Below, piece after piece: positions 26,651-36,015 of a stretch of 58,380 nucleotides of DNA. Numbering within the stretch: the first letter of the stretch is position 1; every line of letters begins with the position of its first letter. The notes under the pieces are model-generated. The model saw only the letters and a list, made by a program, of their open reading frames with translations. It was not told the origin of the DNA and ran no database searches. Source of the stretch: an uncultured Pelagibacteraceae bacterium (lineage in GTDB: Bacteria; Pseudomonadota; Alphaproteobacteria; Pelagibacterales; Pelagibacteraceae); contig CACKXS010000005.1 of assembly GCA_902604305.1 (NCBI GenBank), positions 1-58,380 on the forward strand, in the 5' to 3' direction. The position numbers and the translations under genes were made by a program.

Positions 26651-27478
26651 ATGGCCAACTTGTCTGATCAGCAGATAAAATTCTATAACGAAAAAGGTTA
26701 TGTTGCCCCAATTGATGTGTTGTCAATTCAAGAAGCTAATGAAATTAGAATAGAAATAGAAACTATTGAAAAACAATGGCCAAATGCTCTTGAGGGGTTA
26801 GGACGTAATTACGTACATATGATCTCTCCTGTATTTAATAATGTATGTCTTAATAATAAAATTCTAGATGCTGTCGAAAGTATTATTGGTAAAAATATTC
26901 TTATTTGTGGAACAACACTTTTTATTAAAAATGCTAATGAAAAAGGGTTTGTAAGTTTTCATCAGGATGCCAAATATATAGGCCTTGAACCTCACAACTG
27001 GGTGACAGCTTGGATAGCAGTAACAAATTCGAATGAAGAAAATGGATGTATGCGAATGTGGCCAGGATCTCATAAGGAAGATTTAAAAAATCATGAACAA
27101 AAATTTGATGAGAATAATTTGCTTACTAGAGGACAAACAATTGCAAATGTTCCAATAGAAGAAACAGAACCTATAGTTTTAAAAGCAGGTCAAATGTCAT
27201 TACATCATCCAACTGTAATTCATGGCTCAGGTTTAAATAGAAGCAATGATAGAAGAATAGGATTTGTAGTTCAAAGTTATATTGGAAGTAATGTAGATCA
27301 AGTACTTGGAAAAATATATGTTCAAAAAGCGAGAGGAGAAGATACTCACAAATTTCACGAATATTCTAATGTTCCCAAAGGACTTATGGCAAAAGATGAC
27401 ATAATATCTTGGAATAAGGCAAAGGACGAACTATCAAAAATATTTTATAGTGGAGCAATCAAAAAAGGAAAGTATTAA
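26651..27478 (+). CDS. Phytanoyl-CoA dioxygenase (PhyH)-family protein
   Basis: The 275-aa Fe(II)/2-oxoglutarate oxygenase has its iron ligands at His104-x-Asp106 in FHQDAKYI and His191 in VIHGSG, with Arg201 for 2-oxoglutarate. The stretch GCMRMWPGSH is typical of small-molecule PhyH oxygenases. The family includes the 2-aminoethylphosphonate hydroxylase PhnY, ectoine hydroxylase EctD and halogenases; the iron-binding Asp argues against a halogenase. It sits between FadN-like and MOSC genes. Substrate unknown. PhnY remains possible, because a PhnZ-like gene lies 21 kb away. Confidence 0.87.
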   Translation: MANLSDQQIKFYNEKGYVAPIDVLSIQEANEIRIEIETIEKQWPNALEGLGRNYVHMISPVFNNVCLNNKILDAVESIIGKNILICGTTLFIKNANEKGFVSFHQDAKYIGLEPHNWVTAWIAVTNSNEENGCMRMWPGSHKEDLKNHEQKFDENNLLTRGQTIANVPIEETEPIVLKAGQMSLHHPTVIHGSGLNRSNDRRIGFVVQSYIGSNVDQVLGKIYVQKARGEDTHKFHEYSNVPKGLMAKDDIISWNKAKDELSKIFYSGAIKKGKY

Positions 27479-27482
27479 TATT

Positions 27483-28262
27483 ATGAATTGCTCAATTTCA
27501 TCTATTTATTATTGTCCAGTTAAAACTTTATCATTTCAAAATATTGAAAGTTGTAATGTGAAAAAAGAACTAGGAATGATCAACGATAGGATATTTGCAT
27601 TTTCTAGAGGGGTAGATTTAGAAAAAGCAAACTCTATGGAAACCAATCCCAATGATAGAAAATTAAATAATTTATTAACTTTAAAAAATTCTCCAGCATT
27701 AAACAAATATAATTTTACTTATAAAGAAGGAAAGCTTAGTTTAAATCTTAAAGAAAAGGAAATAATTTCAATATCACCAGATAATAATAAAGAAAGAATT
27801 AAGCTTTCAGAAAAATTAATTGAATTAGAAACGTCTCTAGCAAAACCTATCTTTCTTTTAAAAAATACTGAATTTCCATTTTTTGACACTACTCATTCTA
27901 ATAATATTTTTAATTCAATATCATTAATAAACTTAAACACTGTTAGAGATTTTGAAAAAAAAATTAATGAAAAAGTTGAGTTTGAAAGATTTAGGGGTAA
28001 TTTTTATTTTGAGGGACTGGATGCAGGAGAAGAAAGAAATTGGATAGGCAAAGTTATAAAAATTAACAATATTTCATTTAAAGTTGAAAAAAATATTCCA
28101 AGATGTGTAGCTATAAATTTAAAACCGAAAACTGATGATAATTCTTTAAATTTACTTCAATCTCTAAAAAAAACTTACAATCACTTTGATATGGGAATTT
28201 ATTTAAATGCTTTAGAGGATGGAAGCATAAATGTTGGTGATAAAATTCAATTATCCCAATAA
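27483..28262 (+). CDS. MOSC-domain protein
   Basis: I place the start at 27483, 4 nt after the PhyH stop, because an upstream in-frame ATG at 27450 lies inside the PhyH gene. The 259-aa protein has a MOSC N-terminal beta-barrel (about 1-120, with SIYYCPVKTLS) and a MOSC domain whose conserved cysteine lies in IPRCVAINL, followed by ...DNSLNLLQSLKK. Such proteins carry or transfer sulfur to molybdenum cofactor or reduce N-hydroxylated substrates. No molybdoenzyme gene is nearby, so the partner is unknown. Confidence 0.85.
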   Translation: MNCSISSIYYCPVKTLSFQNIESCNVKKELGMINDRIFAFSRGVDLEKANSMETNPNDRKLNNLLTLKNSPALNKYNFTYKEGKLSLNLKEKEIISISPDNNKERIKLSEKLIELETSLAKPIFLLKNTEFPFFDTTHSNNIFNSISLINLNTVRDFEKKINEKVEFERFRGNFYFEGLDAGEERNWIGKVIKINNISFKVEKNIPRCVAINLKPKTDDNSLNLLQSLKKTYNHFDMGIYLNALEDGSINVGDKIQLSQ

Positions 28263-28377
28263 TTTTTTTAAACTTTCCTTAGTCAACCTCTGATTGAAAA
28301 AATAATTTTGTGTATACAAATAACCATTTTTTTAGTTAAATTATTTAAAATAAATTAAATAGAGAGGGAAATAAACT

Positions 28378-29223
28378 ATGAGTAGATTGTTTAAATCTTT
28401 TACTGTTCTTTTTGTTATTCTTTTTAGCGTTTCTTCAGTGAGTGCTGCAACACTAACTCAAAGATTAGCAGATGGACATAAATTAAGACTAGGATTTGGT
28501 ACAGCTGTGCCGTGGGCGTATGCTGGGGATAATGGTGAGGCACTAGGATTTGTTAATATGATCGCTTTAACAGTGCTAGAAGAAATGGGAATTACAGAGC
28601 ATGAAACTAAGGTTTTTGAATGGTCTGGATTAATTCCAGGTATTAATGCCAATAGATCAGACATGATAACAGGTGGTATGTATATTTTAAAAAGTAGATG
28701 TGCAAACATCAATTTTTCTGATCCTATAGGAGTTTTTGGTGACGCAATGCTAGTACCTAAAGGTAACCCTAAAAATATTAATAATTACCAAGATGTTATT
28801 GATACGGGTGCTACACTAGTAACAGGTGCTGGTTTCAATACTGTTGAGGCAGCTAAAAAATTTGGTGTTCCAGATAGCCAGATGTTACTAGTTGAAGGTG
28901 AAGTTGGTATATTAGCTGCAATGAAAGCAGGGAGAGCTGATGCTGCTGTTCAAACTTTCTTTGGTGCAAAAGAGCATGAGGAAAAAACAGGTGGTGCATT
29001 TGAAGTTACTGATCCTAAGTTAATGCCTAAAGAAACTGTAAACGTAGTAGGTATTGGTTTTAGAAAAAGTGACGAGGAGTTCAGACAAGCTTTTAATGCT
29101 GCTTTAGCAAAAGTTATGGCTAACCCAGCTAAAATGTTAGAGAGAGCTGGTAAGTATGGGTATGACAAAGCTCAATTACCTCCTCCTGATATGACTACTG
29201 AGTGGGCTTGCTCAACTAAATAG
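28378..29223 (+). CDS. Polar amino acid/ectoine-type ABC substrate-binding protein (EhuB-like)
   Basis: The 281-aa periplasmic family 3 binding protein has a signal peptide ending near SAA (residues 22-24). Stretches such as ITGGMYI, SRCANINFSDP, VPKGNP and a C-terminal DMTTEWAC resemble EhuB, the ectoine/hydroxyectoine binder, more than general amino acid binders. An agaggga ribosome site precedes the ATG. It is followed by a strong terminator and then the permease and ATPase genes. Ectoine as ligand fits the DoeA/EutA genes 10 kb upstream but is inference; guanidino compounds are an alternative given the ureohydrolase gene. Confidence 0.8.
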   Translation: MSRLFKSFTVLFVILFSVSSVSAATLTQRLADGHKLRLGFGTAVPWAYAGDNGEALGFVNMIALTVLEEMGITEHETKVFEWSGLIPGINANRSDMITGGMYILKSRCANINFSDPIGVFGDAMLVPKGNPKNINNYQDVIDTGATLVTGAGFNTVEAAKKFGVPDSQMLLVEGEVGILAAMKAGRADAAVQTFFGAKEHEEKTGGAFEVTDPKLMPKETVNVVGIGFRKSDEEFRQAFNAALAKVMANPAKMLERAGKYGYDKAQLPPPDMTTEWACSTK

Positions 29224-29242
29224 TATTAAAATACATTTATTT

Positions 29243-29277
29243 AATCAGGCGGCCAAAAAAGGTCGCCTGATTTTTTT
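29243..29277 (+). terminator. Intrinsic terminator after the EhuB-like gene
   Basis: A stem of about 12 bp, aatcaggcggcc paired with ggtcgcctgatt, has an A6 loop, one G-U pair and a run of seven T's. It lies 19 nt after the binding-protein stop and upstream of the two permease genes, the third such arrangement in this window. Confidence 0.92.
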
Positions 29278-29298
29278 CAATTTAATTAAAGGTTTTTA

Positions 29299-29961
29299 GT
29301 GAGTTATTTTGCATTTTTAGCCGAACACGGACCTACACTTTTACTAGGTACAGTTACTACAATTAAAGTTTTAGTTTGCTCAGCTATTCTTTATGTAATT
29401 ATATCGATGATATTTGGTTTAATGCGTTTATCAAAAAATCCTGCAATCCAAGGAATAGCTACTGTATATATTGAATTTTTTAGAGGAACATCTTTGTTAG
29501 TTCAATTGTTTTGGGTTTATTATGTATTACCTTTTTTTGGTCTTTCCTTAGAAGCTTTTGTTGCAGGCGTAGTTGCTCTGGGGATGAATTTTGGAGCATA
29601 TGGTGCAGAAATAGTAAGAGCAGGAATACTTGCAGTACCGAAAGGTCAATGGGAAGCAGCTCACGCACTTAATTTTAGTCCCGCAAAAAGAATTAAAAGA
29701 ATTATTATTCCACAAATATTTCCAATTATTTTGCCTCCTGCTGCAAACTTAACAGTAGAACTTTTAAAAGCTACTGCTCTTGTAGCTCTTGTTACTGTTG
29801 TAGATTTAACTTTTGAAGCAAAACAAATTAATTCTATTACTTGGCTTTCTGCACAATGTTTTGGTACCGCCTTACTAATTTATTATATTATGGCAAGGTT
29901 TGCACTTGTTCCTTTTTTAAGATGGTTAGAAGTAGTAGCAGCAAGAAAGGTTGGAAGGTAA
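29299..29961 (+). CDS. Amino acid/ectoine-type ABC importer permease (EhuC-like)
   Basis: The 220-aa HisM/EhuC-type permease starts with GTG (29299). It has about five helices, the conserved VYIEFFRGTSLLVQLFWVY segment and the EAA-like loop AAHALNFSPAKRIKRIIIPQ. The distance to the next permease gene is 12 nt. It is the first gene after the terminator. Confidence 0.9.
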   Translation: MSYFAFLAEHGPTLLLGTVTTIKVLVCSAILYVIISMIFGLMRLSKNPAIQGIATVYIEFFRGTSLLVQLFWVYYVLPFFGLSLEAFVAGVVALGMNFGAYGAEIVRAGILAVPKGQWEAAHALNFSPAKRIKRIIIPQIFPIILPPAANLTVELLKATALVALVTVVDLTFEAKQINSITWLSAQCFGTALLIYYIMARFALVPFLRWLEVVAARKVGR

Positions 29962-29973
29962 AAGGTATAATAT

Positions 29974-30651
29974 ATGGAAATGGGATTTAGATGGGATTTT
30001 GCTTATGAAATTTTACCACAAATGTTATGGGCAACTTTAAACACTATAATCGCAGCAGGAGTAGGGTATGCAATAGCTTTAATTGTTGGATTATTTTTTT
30101 TACTTGGCCAAAGAACTCCTTTTAAGATTGTAAATGTAATTAATAGAGAATTAGTAGAATTTATCCGTTCAACACCACTTTTAATACAATTATTTTTTGT
30201 TTACTTTGTATTACCTCAATTTGGCATAAAATTATCAGCATGGTTATGTGGAATGATTACAATTGGATTACATTTTGGAACTTATCTATCAGAAGTTTAT
30301 CGTGGCGCACTAGAGGGTGTATCCAAAACTCAATGGGAAGCATGTAGAGCTTTAAATTTCTCAACAATTTACACATATAGAAGGATTGTTTTGCCTCAGG
30401 CTTTTCCAATCGCAATACCAGGAATGGGAAATTATTTAGTGGGCATTTTTAAAGATACTCCTCTTTTATCAACAATAGGTGTTGCAGAGTTATTTCATGC
30501 AGCAACAGCTGTAGGAGGCTATAATTATAGATATTTGGAACCTTATACAATGGTTGGTATAATATTTTTAACACTTTCTATTCCAGCCGCTATGTGGGTT
30601 AGAAATTTAGAAAAAAGAGTTAATGTAGCTCAAGGAAAAGTGAAACAATAA
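29974..30651 (+). CDS. Amino acid/ectoine-type ABC importer permease (EhuD-like)
   Basis: The 225-aa second permease of the heterodimer has the motif [20 protein letters not shown] and the loop [20 protein letters not shown]. Its stop overlaps the start of the ATPase gene by one base. The family residues point to polar amino acids or ectoine; cargo is not fixed. Confidence 0.9.
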   Translation: MEMGFRWDFAYEILPQMLWATLNTIIAAGVGYAIALIVGLFFLLGQRTPFKIVNVINRELVEFIRSTPLLIQLFFVYFVLPQFGIKLSAWLCGMITIGLHFGTYLSEVYRGALEGVSKTQWEACRALNFSTIYTYRRIVLPQAFPIAIPGMGNYLVGIFKDTPLLSTIGVAELFHAATAVGGYNYRYLEPYTMVGIIFLTLSIPAAMWVRNLEKRVNVAQGKVKQ

Positions 30652-31439
30652 TGGACAAAAATTCTGAAGAAATAATAGTTAAATTTGATGAAGTTACAAA
30701 ACAATATGGAGACCTTGTAGTTTTAGATAAGCTAAATTTAAATATTAAAAAAAATGAAATGGTTTCAATCATTGGTCCTTCCGGTTCAGGAAAAACTACT
30801 GTTCTAAGAGTATTGATGACTTTAGAAAAAATTAACGGTGGAGTTATTCATTTAGATGGAGAGCCACTTACTCATATGGATACAAATGGCAAGTTAGTAG
30901 AAGCTAATGAAAAATATTTAAGAGATAGACGTTCAAAAATTGGCATGGTATTTCAACAATTCAATTTATTTCCACACATGACAGCACTTCAAAACTGTAT
31001 AGAGGCTCCCGTAGAGGTTTTGGGAATGAAAAAAGAAGAAGCAGAAGAAAGAGCTCTTGAGCTTTTAGAATTAGTGGGATTAACTGATAAAAAAGATCAA
31101 CATCCATCAAGATTATCTGGGGGTCAGCAACAACGTGTTGCTATTGCAAGGGCATTAGCAATGAGACCAAAAGTAATGTTACTAGATGAAATAACTTCAG
31201 CTTTAGACCCAGAAGTCGTTGGAGAAGTTTTAAATGTTATAAGATCATTAAATAAAGAACATAGCTTGACTATGATTATGGTTACTCACCAAATGGGATT
31301 TGCAAGAGAAATTTCTGACAGAGTGTGTTTTTTCAATGAAGGAAAAATTTTTGAACAAGGTCCACCAGAACAATTATTTGGAGACCCTAAAAACGAAAGA
31401 ACAAAACAATTTCTTCATGCTGTACTTGATGCGAATTAA
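30651..31439 (+). CDS. Amino acid/ectoine-type ABC importer, ATP-binding protein (EhuA-like)
   Basis: The 262-aa ATPase has Walker [11 protein letters not shown]-loop [11 protein letters not shown], signature LSGGQQQRV, Walker [14 protein letters not shown] and switch HQMGFA, the usual set for the polar amino acid class. There is no C-terminal extension. It completes the Ehu-like importer; the ureohydrolase gene follows after 31 nt. Confidence 0.93.
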   Translation: MDKNSEEIIVKFDEVTKQYGDLVVLDKLNLNIKKNEMVSIIGPSGSGKTTVLRVLMTLEKINGGVIHLDGEPLTHMDTNGKLVEANEKYLRDRRSKIGMVFQQFNLFPHMTALQNCIEAPVEVLGMKKEEAEERALELLELVGLTDKKDQHPSRLSGGQQQRVAIARALAMRPKVMLLDEITSALDPEVVGEVLNVIRSLNKEHSLTMIMVTHQMGFAREISDRVCFFNEGKIFEQGPPEQLFGDPKNERTKQFLHAVLDAN

Positions 31440-31470
31440 AAACTATGTATAAATTTTAAATAAATATACT

Positions 31471-32430
31471 TTGAAAAAAAATAAAAAAACAATACAACCA
31501 GTTAGTGGAACAAAGGTTCCTAGATTTGCAGGACCTTCAACTTTTGCAAGATTACCAGAATTAAGAGATGTAGACAAATGTGATATAGCAATAGTGGGAA
31601 TACCATTTGATGCTGGTACTAGCTATAGACCTGGTGCAAGATTTGGTCCACAAAGTATAAGACAAGCCTCAAGACATTTAAGAACCAATTATCATCCAAA
31701 CTATGATAGCGAACCTTTTGTTGAACAACAGGTTGCTGATGCTGGTGATATAACTTGTAATCCTTTTAATATTAATGAAGCAATTAAACAAATAGAAGTT
31801 GGAGCAACAAATTTATTAAATAAAGTAGGTGGAATAATTAGCATGGGTGGAGATCATACAATTGCATTTCCACTTCTAAAAGCAGTAAACAAGATTAATA
31901 AAGGCCCAGTGGCATTAGTTCATTTTGATGCGCATTTAGATACCTGGGACACATATTTTGGAGCTCCATTTACTCACGGAACTCCATTTAGAAGAGCAAG
32001 AGAGGAAAATTTATTTTTAGATGATGCTTCGATGCATGTAGGTATAAGAGGTCCTTTATATAGTAGAGATGATCTTAAAAATGATGAAAGTTTTGGATTT
32101 AAAATAATTCACTGTGATGAATTCCAAAGCCAAGGTACTGATAAAATTGCAGAAAGAATAAGAAATAGAGTGGGAAATAACCCATTATATTTGTCAATTG
32201 ACATAGATGTTCTAGATCCTGCTTTTGCCCCTGGAACTGGTACTCCAGAAATTGCAGGAATGACTACAAGAGAAATGGTAAATGTTTTGAGAGGACTTTC
32301 AGGTCTAAATTTAATTTCAGCTGATGTAGTTGAAGTTTCTCCTGCATATGATCATGCTGAAGTAACATCTTTAGCTGCTGCGACTATTGTTTATGAATTA
32401 ACAAATCTATTTGCAAAAAAAAAACAATAG
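31471..32430 (+). CDS. Ureohydrolase (agmatinase/guanidino-acid hydrolase family)
   Basis: The 319-aa binuclear manganese enzyme has metal motifs GGDHTI, HFDAHLDTWD and SIDIDVLDPAFAPGTGTPE, which identify the agmatinase branch rather than arginase. It hydrolyses a guanidino compound to urea and an amine. A TTG start is used, since no upstream in-frame ATG is open. It follows an importer and precedes an aldehyde dehydrogenase by 14 nt, so uptake, hydrolysis and oxidation of one guanidino or polyamine compound is a sensible reading. Candidate substrates include agmatine, guanidinobutyrate and guanidinopropionate. Confidence 0.87.
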   Translation: MKKNKKTIQPVSGTKVPRFAGPSTFARLPELRDVDKCDIAIVGIPFDAGTSYRPGARFGPQSIRQASRHLRTNYHPNYDSEPFVEQQVADAGDITCNPFNINEAIKQIEVGATNLLNKVGGIISMGGDHTIAFPLLKAVNKINKGPVALVHFDAHLDTWDTYFGAPFTHGTPFRRAREENLFLDDASMHVGIRGPLYSRDDLKNDESFGFKIIHCDEFQSQGTDKIAERIRNRVGNNPLYLSIDIDVLDPAFAPGTGTPEIAGMTTREMVNVLRGLSGLNLISADVVEVSPAYDHAEVTSLAAATIVYELTNLFAKKKQ

Positions 32431-32444
32431 GCTAGATTTCCAGA

Positions 32445-33878
32445 ATGTTAGATAGAAAAAATTTTTATATAGATGGAAAATGGGTCTCACCAACCGAACC
32501 AAGAAACCACAAAGTAATTGATCCATCAAATGAAGAAATTTGTGCTGAAATATCTCTTGGAGGAAAAAAAGACGTAAATAAAGCAGTTAGTGCTGCAAAA
32601 AAAGCTTTTGAAACTTGGGCTTTTTCAAAAAAAGAAGAAAGATTAGATTTATTAGAAAAATTATATGTAGTTTATAAAAAACGTTGGGCAGAAATGGCAA
32701 AACTCATATCACTTGAAATGGGAGCACCCATGAAATTTTCAACAGAAATGCAAGCTGCAACAGGAGCTAGCCATATAAAATCTTTTAAGAATATTCTAAA
32801 AGATTTTAAATTTGAAAAAGATTTAGGAGAAGAAAAAAATAATCAAAAATTACTGTATGAACCTAAAGGAGTATGTGCTTTGATCACACCTTGGAATTGG
32901 CCAATAAATCAAGTTAATTTAAAAGTAATTCCGGCACTAGCATCTGCTTGCACTGTAGTATTAAAACCTTCTGAGATAGCACCTCTATCATCTATGTTGC
33001 TTGCAGAAATGATTGATGAGGTAAAATTTCCTTCTGGAGTTTTTAATTTAGTTAATGGAGATGGAGAAACAACTGGAGATGCATTAACAAGTCATCCTGA
33101 TGTAAATATGATATCGTTTACTGGCTCTACTAGAGCTGGAGCGTTAATTTCTCAAAATGCTGCGAAAGACTTTAAAAGAATTAGTTTAGAACTTGGTGGA
33201 AAAGGCGCAAATATAATTTTTAAAGATGCTGACTCTGAAGCTGTGGCAAGAGGAGTTCTAAGATGTTTTAGAAACTCAGGTCAATCATGCAATGCACCGA
33301 CAAGAATGCTTGTTGAAAAATCAATTTACAATGAAACTGTTGAAAAAGTAAAAGAATTAGCAAATAACACTAAAGTAGATGCACCACAAAAGGAAGGCGA
33401 TCATATTGGACCAGTAGTTTCAGAAGTACAATTTAACAAAATTCAAAAATTAATTCAAAAAGGAATAGATGAAGGAGCAAAGTTAATTGCCGGTGGAACA
33501 GGAAAACCTAAAGGTTTTGAAAAAGGATATTATGTAAAGCCTACAGTTTTTGCTGATGTTAATAATCAAATGGAAATTGCGAGAACTGAAATTTTTGGCC
33601 CAGTATTATCTATAATTCCTTTTGAAAATGAAGAGGAAGCTATTTCAATAGCTAACGATACTCCTTATGGCCTTACGAATTATATTCAAACTCAAGATAA
33701 AGAAAAAGTTAAAAGAGTTGCAAGAAAACTTAGATCAGGAATGGTAGATGTAAATGGAGTTGGCATAGCCGTTGCCTCACCTTTTGGTGGTTATAAACAT
33801 TCTGGAATTGGACGAGAAGCTGGAACAGAAGGATTGATAGAGTTTTTAGAAGTAAAAACAGTCGGTGGTTGGAATTAA
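32445..33878 (+). CDS. NAD(P)-dependent aldehyde dehydrogenase (paralog of 14259-15689)
   Basis: The 477-aa ALDH shows the same motifs as its paralog: PWNWPINQ, FTGSTRAGA, the base Glu in LELGGKGA and the catalytic Cys in SGQSCNAPTR. It follows the ureohydrolase gene, so its natural substrate may be an amino-aldehyde or guanidino-aldehyde such as 4-guanidinobutyraldehyde, which is inference. The two ALDHs are similar along their whole length and probably arose by duplication within the lineage. Confidence 0.92.
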   Translation: MLDRKNFYIDGKWVSPTEPRNHKVIDPSNEEICAEISLGGKKDVNKAVSAAKKAFETWAFSKKEERLDLLEKLYVVYKKRWAEMAKLISLEMGAPMKFSTEMQAATGASHIKSFKNILKDFKFEKDLGEEKNNQKLLYEPKGVCALITPWNWPINQVNLKVIPALASACTVVLKPSEIAPLSSMLLAEMIDEVKFPSGVFNLVNGDGETTGDALTSHPDVNMISFTGSTRAGALISQNAAKDFKRISLELGGKGANIIFKDADSEAVARGVLRCFRNSGQSCNAPTRMLVEKSIYNETVEKVKELANNTKVDAPQKEGDHIGPVVSEVQFNKIQKLIQKGIDEGAKLIAGGTGKPKGFEKGYYVKPTVFADVNNQMEIARTEIFGPVLSIIPFENEEEAISIANDTPYGLTNYIQTQDKEKVKRVARKLRSGMVDVNGVGIAVASPFGGYKHSGIGREAGTEGLIEFLEVKTVGGWN

Positions 33879-34006
33879 ATTTCAAATTTAAGTTAATCGA
33901 TCAAATTGGGTTTTATAAATCATAAAATTAGGGGTTTTTAACCTATATGTAATAAAAGCTTGAAATTAGTATCATAAAATTTACCGTATATAAGTAGAAA
34001 ACATGG

Positions 34007-34013
34007 AAGGAGG
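34007..34013 (+). promoter_or_regulatory. Strong Shine-Dalgarno for the NCS1 permease
   Basis: The perfect aaggagg ends 5 nt before the ATG at 34019. Most genes here have poor ribosome sites, so this marks efficient initiation. The rest of the 140-nt spacer 33879-34018 shows no hairpin that I can identify. Confidence 0.8.
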
Positions 34014-34018
34014 AAGAT

Positions 34019-35473
34019 ATGAGTAGATCTTCTAAATTATATAATAAGGATTTAGCTCCAACACCGAGTTCAGAGAAAAAATGGGGATGGTTCGAAATCT
34101 TTAACGTATGGGCTAACGATGTTCAAAGTTTATTTGGATATACTTTGGCGGCTTCATTATTTATTGCTTCAGGTTTAAATGGCTGGGCTGTATTTCTTGC
34201 ATTAATACTTGCAGGATTTTTTATAATGTGGCTTGTTAACCTATCAGGAAAACCAAGTGTTAAGCATGGTATTCCTTATCCTGTATTTGCCCGAGTAAGT
34301 ATGGGAGTTTTTGGTGCCAATTTTCCAGCAATGGCAAGAGGACTTGTTGCAATGTTTTGGTATGGTGCTCAAACTTATGCAGCTTCAACAGCAGTCGCAC
34401 TTTTAATTACAGGTTTAACAGGAATACAGGGCGAACCTGTATTACTTGGAATGTCAGGGGTAATGTGGATATCATTTATTTTTGTTTCACTTTTCCAAGT
34501 TTATCTGTTTTGGCAGGGAATTGATCTTGTTAGAAGATTTTTAAACTTTGCTGGACCAGCAGTTTATATTGTGATGATTGTTTTAATGATAGCTATTTGG
34601 GCTAAAGCTGGTGGCGGATTATTATCAGAAGTTGGAGAAATATTTTCAGGTGGTGAACGTTCAGGTGGATTTGAAGGCTTAGGTTCATTTGGAGCTTTCC
34701 TAGCTGTATTTTCAATTATGGTAGGATATTTTGCTGCAGTAGTTATTAACTTTGGTGACTTTGCTAGATTTGTTAAAAATGAAGATGAAATGAAAAAAGG
34801 TAACCTATGGGGATTAGTAGGAAACGTAGTTTTCTTTTCTTTCATAACTTTAATGATCACTGGTGGTACGATTGCAATATTTGGAGAGTACATTGCACAA
34901 CCAACAGAAATGGTAGCTAAAGTAGATAATTTACTTTTAACATTAATTGCAGCCTTTGCATTCTTTGCAGCTACAGTTGGTATAAATATGGTAGCTAATT
35001 TTATACCTCCAGCATATGACCTTGCAAACTTAATGCCAGACAAAATAAATTTCAGAACTGGTGGTTTAATCACTGCTATTTTTGGATTTGTTATCGGAGG
35101 TATGTGGGTTGCTGTTATAACTCAAATGGGAATGTTTCCGTTTGTAAATACGTTAGGAGCAATTTTAGCACCTGTATTTGGAATAATGATTGTTGATTAT
35201 TATGTAATCAAAAATCAAAAACTTGATGTAGATGATTTATTTTCTGACAAAGCAAGTGGAAAATATCATTACAACGGTGGATTCAATGGAAAAGCAATGT
35301 TAGCTTGGGTAATCTCAGGTTATGTTGCAGTTGGATCTGTTTGGCCAAATATATTATTTGCAGGTTTAGATGATTTCTTCGCTAACTTAGGTGGCGGAGG
35401 AGGATATGCATGGATGATTGGAGCAGCTTTAGGTGCTATCATTCATATGGCAATATCTGGAAGAGGCAAATAA
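34019..35473 (+). CDS. NCS1-family permease (allantoin/nucleobase type)
   Basis: The 484-aa inner-membrane permease has about 12 helices. NCS1 hallmarks are visible: WFEIFNVWANDVQS in the first helix region, GIPYPVFARVSMGVFGAN and QTYAASTAV. The family carries cytosine, uracil, hydantoins or allantoin. The neighbouring minus-strand allantoinase, allantoicase and ureidoglycolate lyase genes make allantoin the likely cargo. It has its own strong ribosome site and ends at a GC-rich convergent hairpin. Confidence 0.88.
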   Translation: MSRSSKLYNKDLAPTPSSEKKWGWFEIFNVWANDVQSLFGYTLAASLFIASGLNGWAVFLALILAGFFIMWLVNLSGKPSVKHGIPYPVFARVSMGVFGANFPAMARGLVAMFWYGAQTYAASTAVALLITGLTGIQGEPVLLGMSGVMWISFIFVSLFQVYLFWQGIDLVRRFLNFAGPAVYIVMIVLMIAIWAKAGGGLLSEVGEIFSGGERSGGFEGLGSFGAFLAVFSIMVGYFAAVVINFGDFARFVKNEDEMKKGNLWGLVGNVVFFSFITLMITGGTIAIFGEYIAQPTEMVAKVDNLLLTLIAAFAFFAATVGINMVANFIPPAYDLANLMPDKINFRTGGLITAIFGFVIGGMWVAVITQMGMFPFVNTLGAILAPVFGIMIVDYYVIKNQKLDVDDLFSDKASGKYHYNGGFNGKAMLAWVISGYVAVGSVWPNILFAGLDDFFANLGGGGGYAWMIGAALGAIIHMAISGRGK

Positions 35474-35487
35474 ACAGTTTAAATTTA

Positions 35488-35519
35488 AAAGCTCGCCGGT
35501 GTTGTGCGCGGCGGGCTTT
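35488..35519. terminator. GC-rich convergent hairpin between the NCS1 and allA genes
   Basis: An 11-bp stem (35488-35498 with 35509-35519, core gctcgccg/cggcgggc, one G-T pair) and a 10-nt loop separate two convergent genes. It is unusually GC-rich for this genome and overlaps the allA stop codon. It probably ends transcription from both sides. Confidence 0.8.
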
Positions 35520-36015
35520 AATATTTCAAGGTAATATTTTCTTTATCTAAGTTTTCAATAACTAAATTATCACCAGATCCTTTTCTATCAACCACTAGAA
35601 AATTCATATCTTCAGTAGATATTAATGGGAAATGCCAAGTTCCAGGATTATAATTTACTCCTATTCCAGGCGGGATAATAAAAGCTTCAATTTTATTTAA
35701 ATCAAGCTTTTCTTCTTTAGGTGCCACAAATACTAAAAAAGTGGTTTCTTTCATCGGTATAAATGCTTGACTTCCTAAAGGATGTTTTTCCATCATGTCA
35801 ATTTTCATTGGAAAATTCCTTTTTAAAGCAGAAAAGATGCTAATTGTAGTTTCACCATTATCGCTAGAGGTATTTAAATTTGCTATACCATCATATCTTT
35901 TTGCATACCCATTATTTATTTCTAAAGGTTTTATATCCTTTGTTGAAATCATATCTCCATATTTAGCAAAATTTTCCTTCGTAATTGGTATTGGTTCTAT
36001 TATTTTTTCTGTCAT
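35518..36015 (-). CDS. allA: Ureidoglycolate lyase
   Basis: The 165-aa cupin-fold enzyme splits ureidoglycolate into glyoxylate and urea. Family features are the N-terminal PITKENFAKYGD, the GSQAFIPM strand and the VNYNPGTWHFPL motif with the metal/active-site His. The start overlaps the allantoicase stop by 4 nt. It is the last gene of the allantoin operon and would supply glyoxylate to the malyl-CoA lyase encoded near the right edge. Confidence 0.9.
   Translation of the reverse strand: MTEKIIEPIPITKENFAKYGDMISTKDIKPLEINNGYAKRYDGIANLNTSSDNGETTISIFSALKRNFPMKIDMMEKHPLGSQAFIPMKETTFLVFVAPKEEKLDLNKIEAFIIPPGIGVNYNPGTWHFPLISTEDMNFLVVDRKGSGDNLVIENLDKENITLKY

Noticed and set aside
27450-27482. Upstream start for the MOSC protein
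   Set aside because: It lies within the PhyH coding end; the ATG at 27483 gives the normal MOSC start just after the PhyH stop.
34564-35073. 169-aa minus-strand frame inside the NCS1 gene
   Set aside because: It is an opposite-strand shadow of a membrane protein gene, with no independent evidence.
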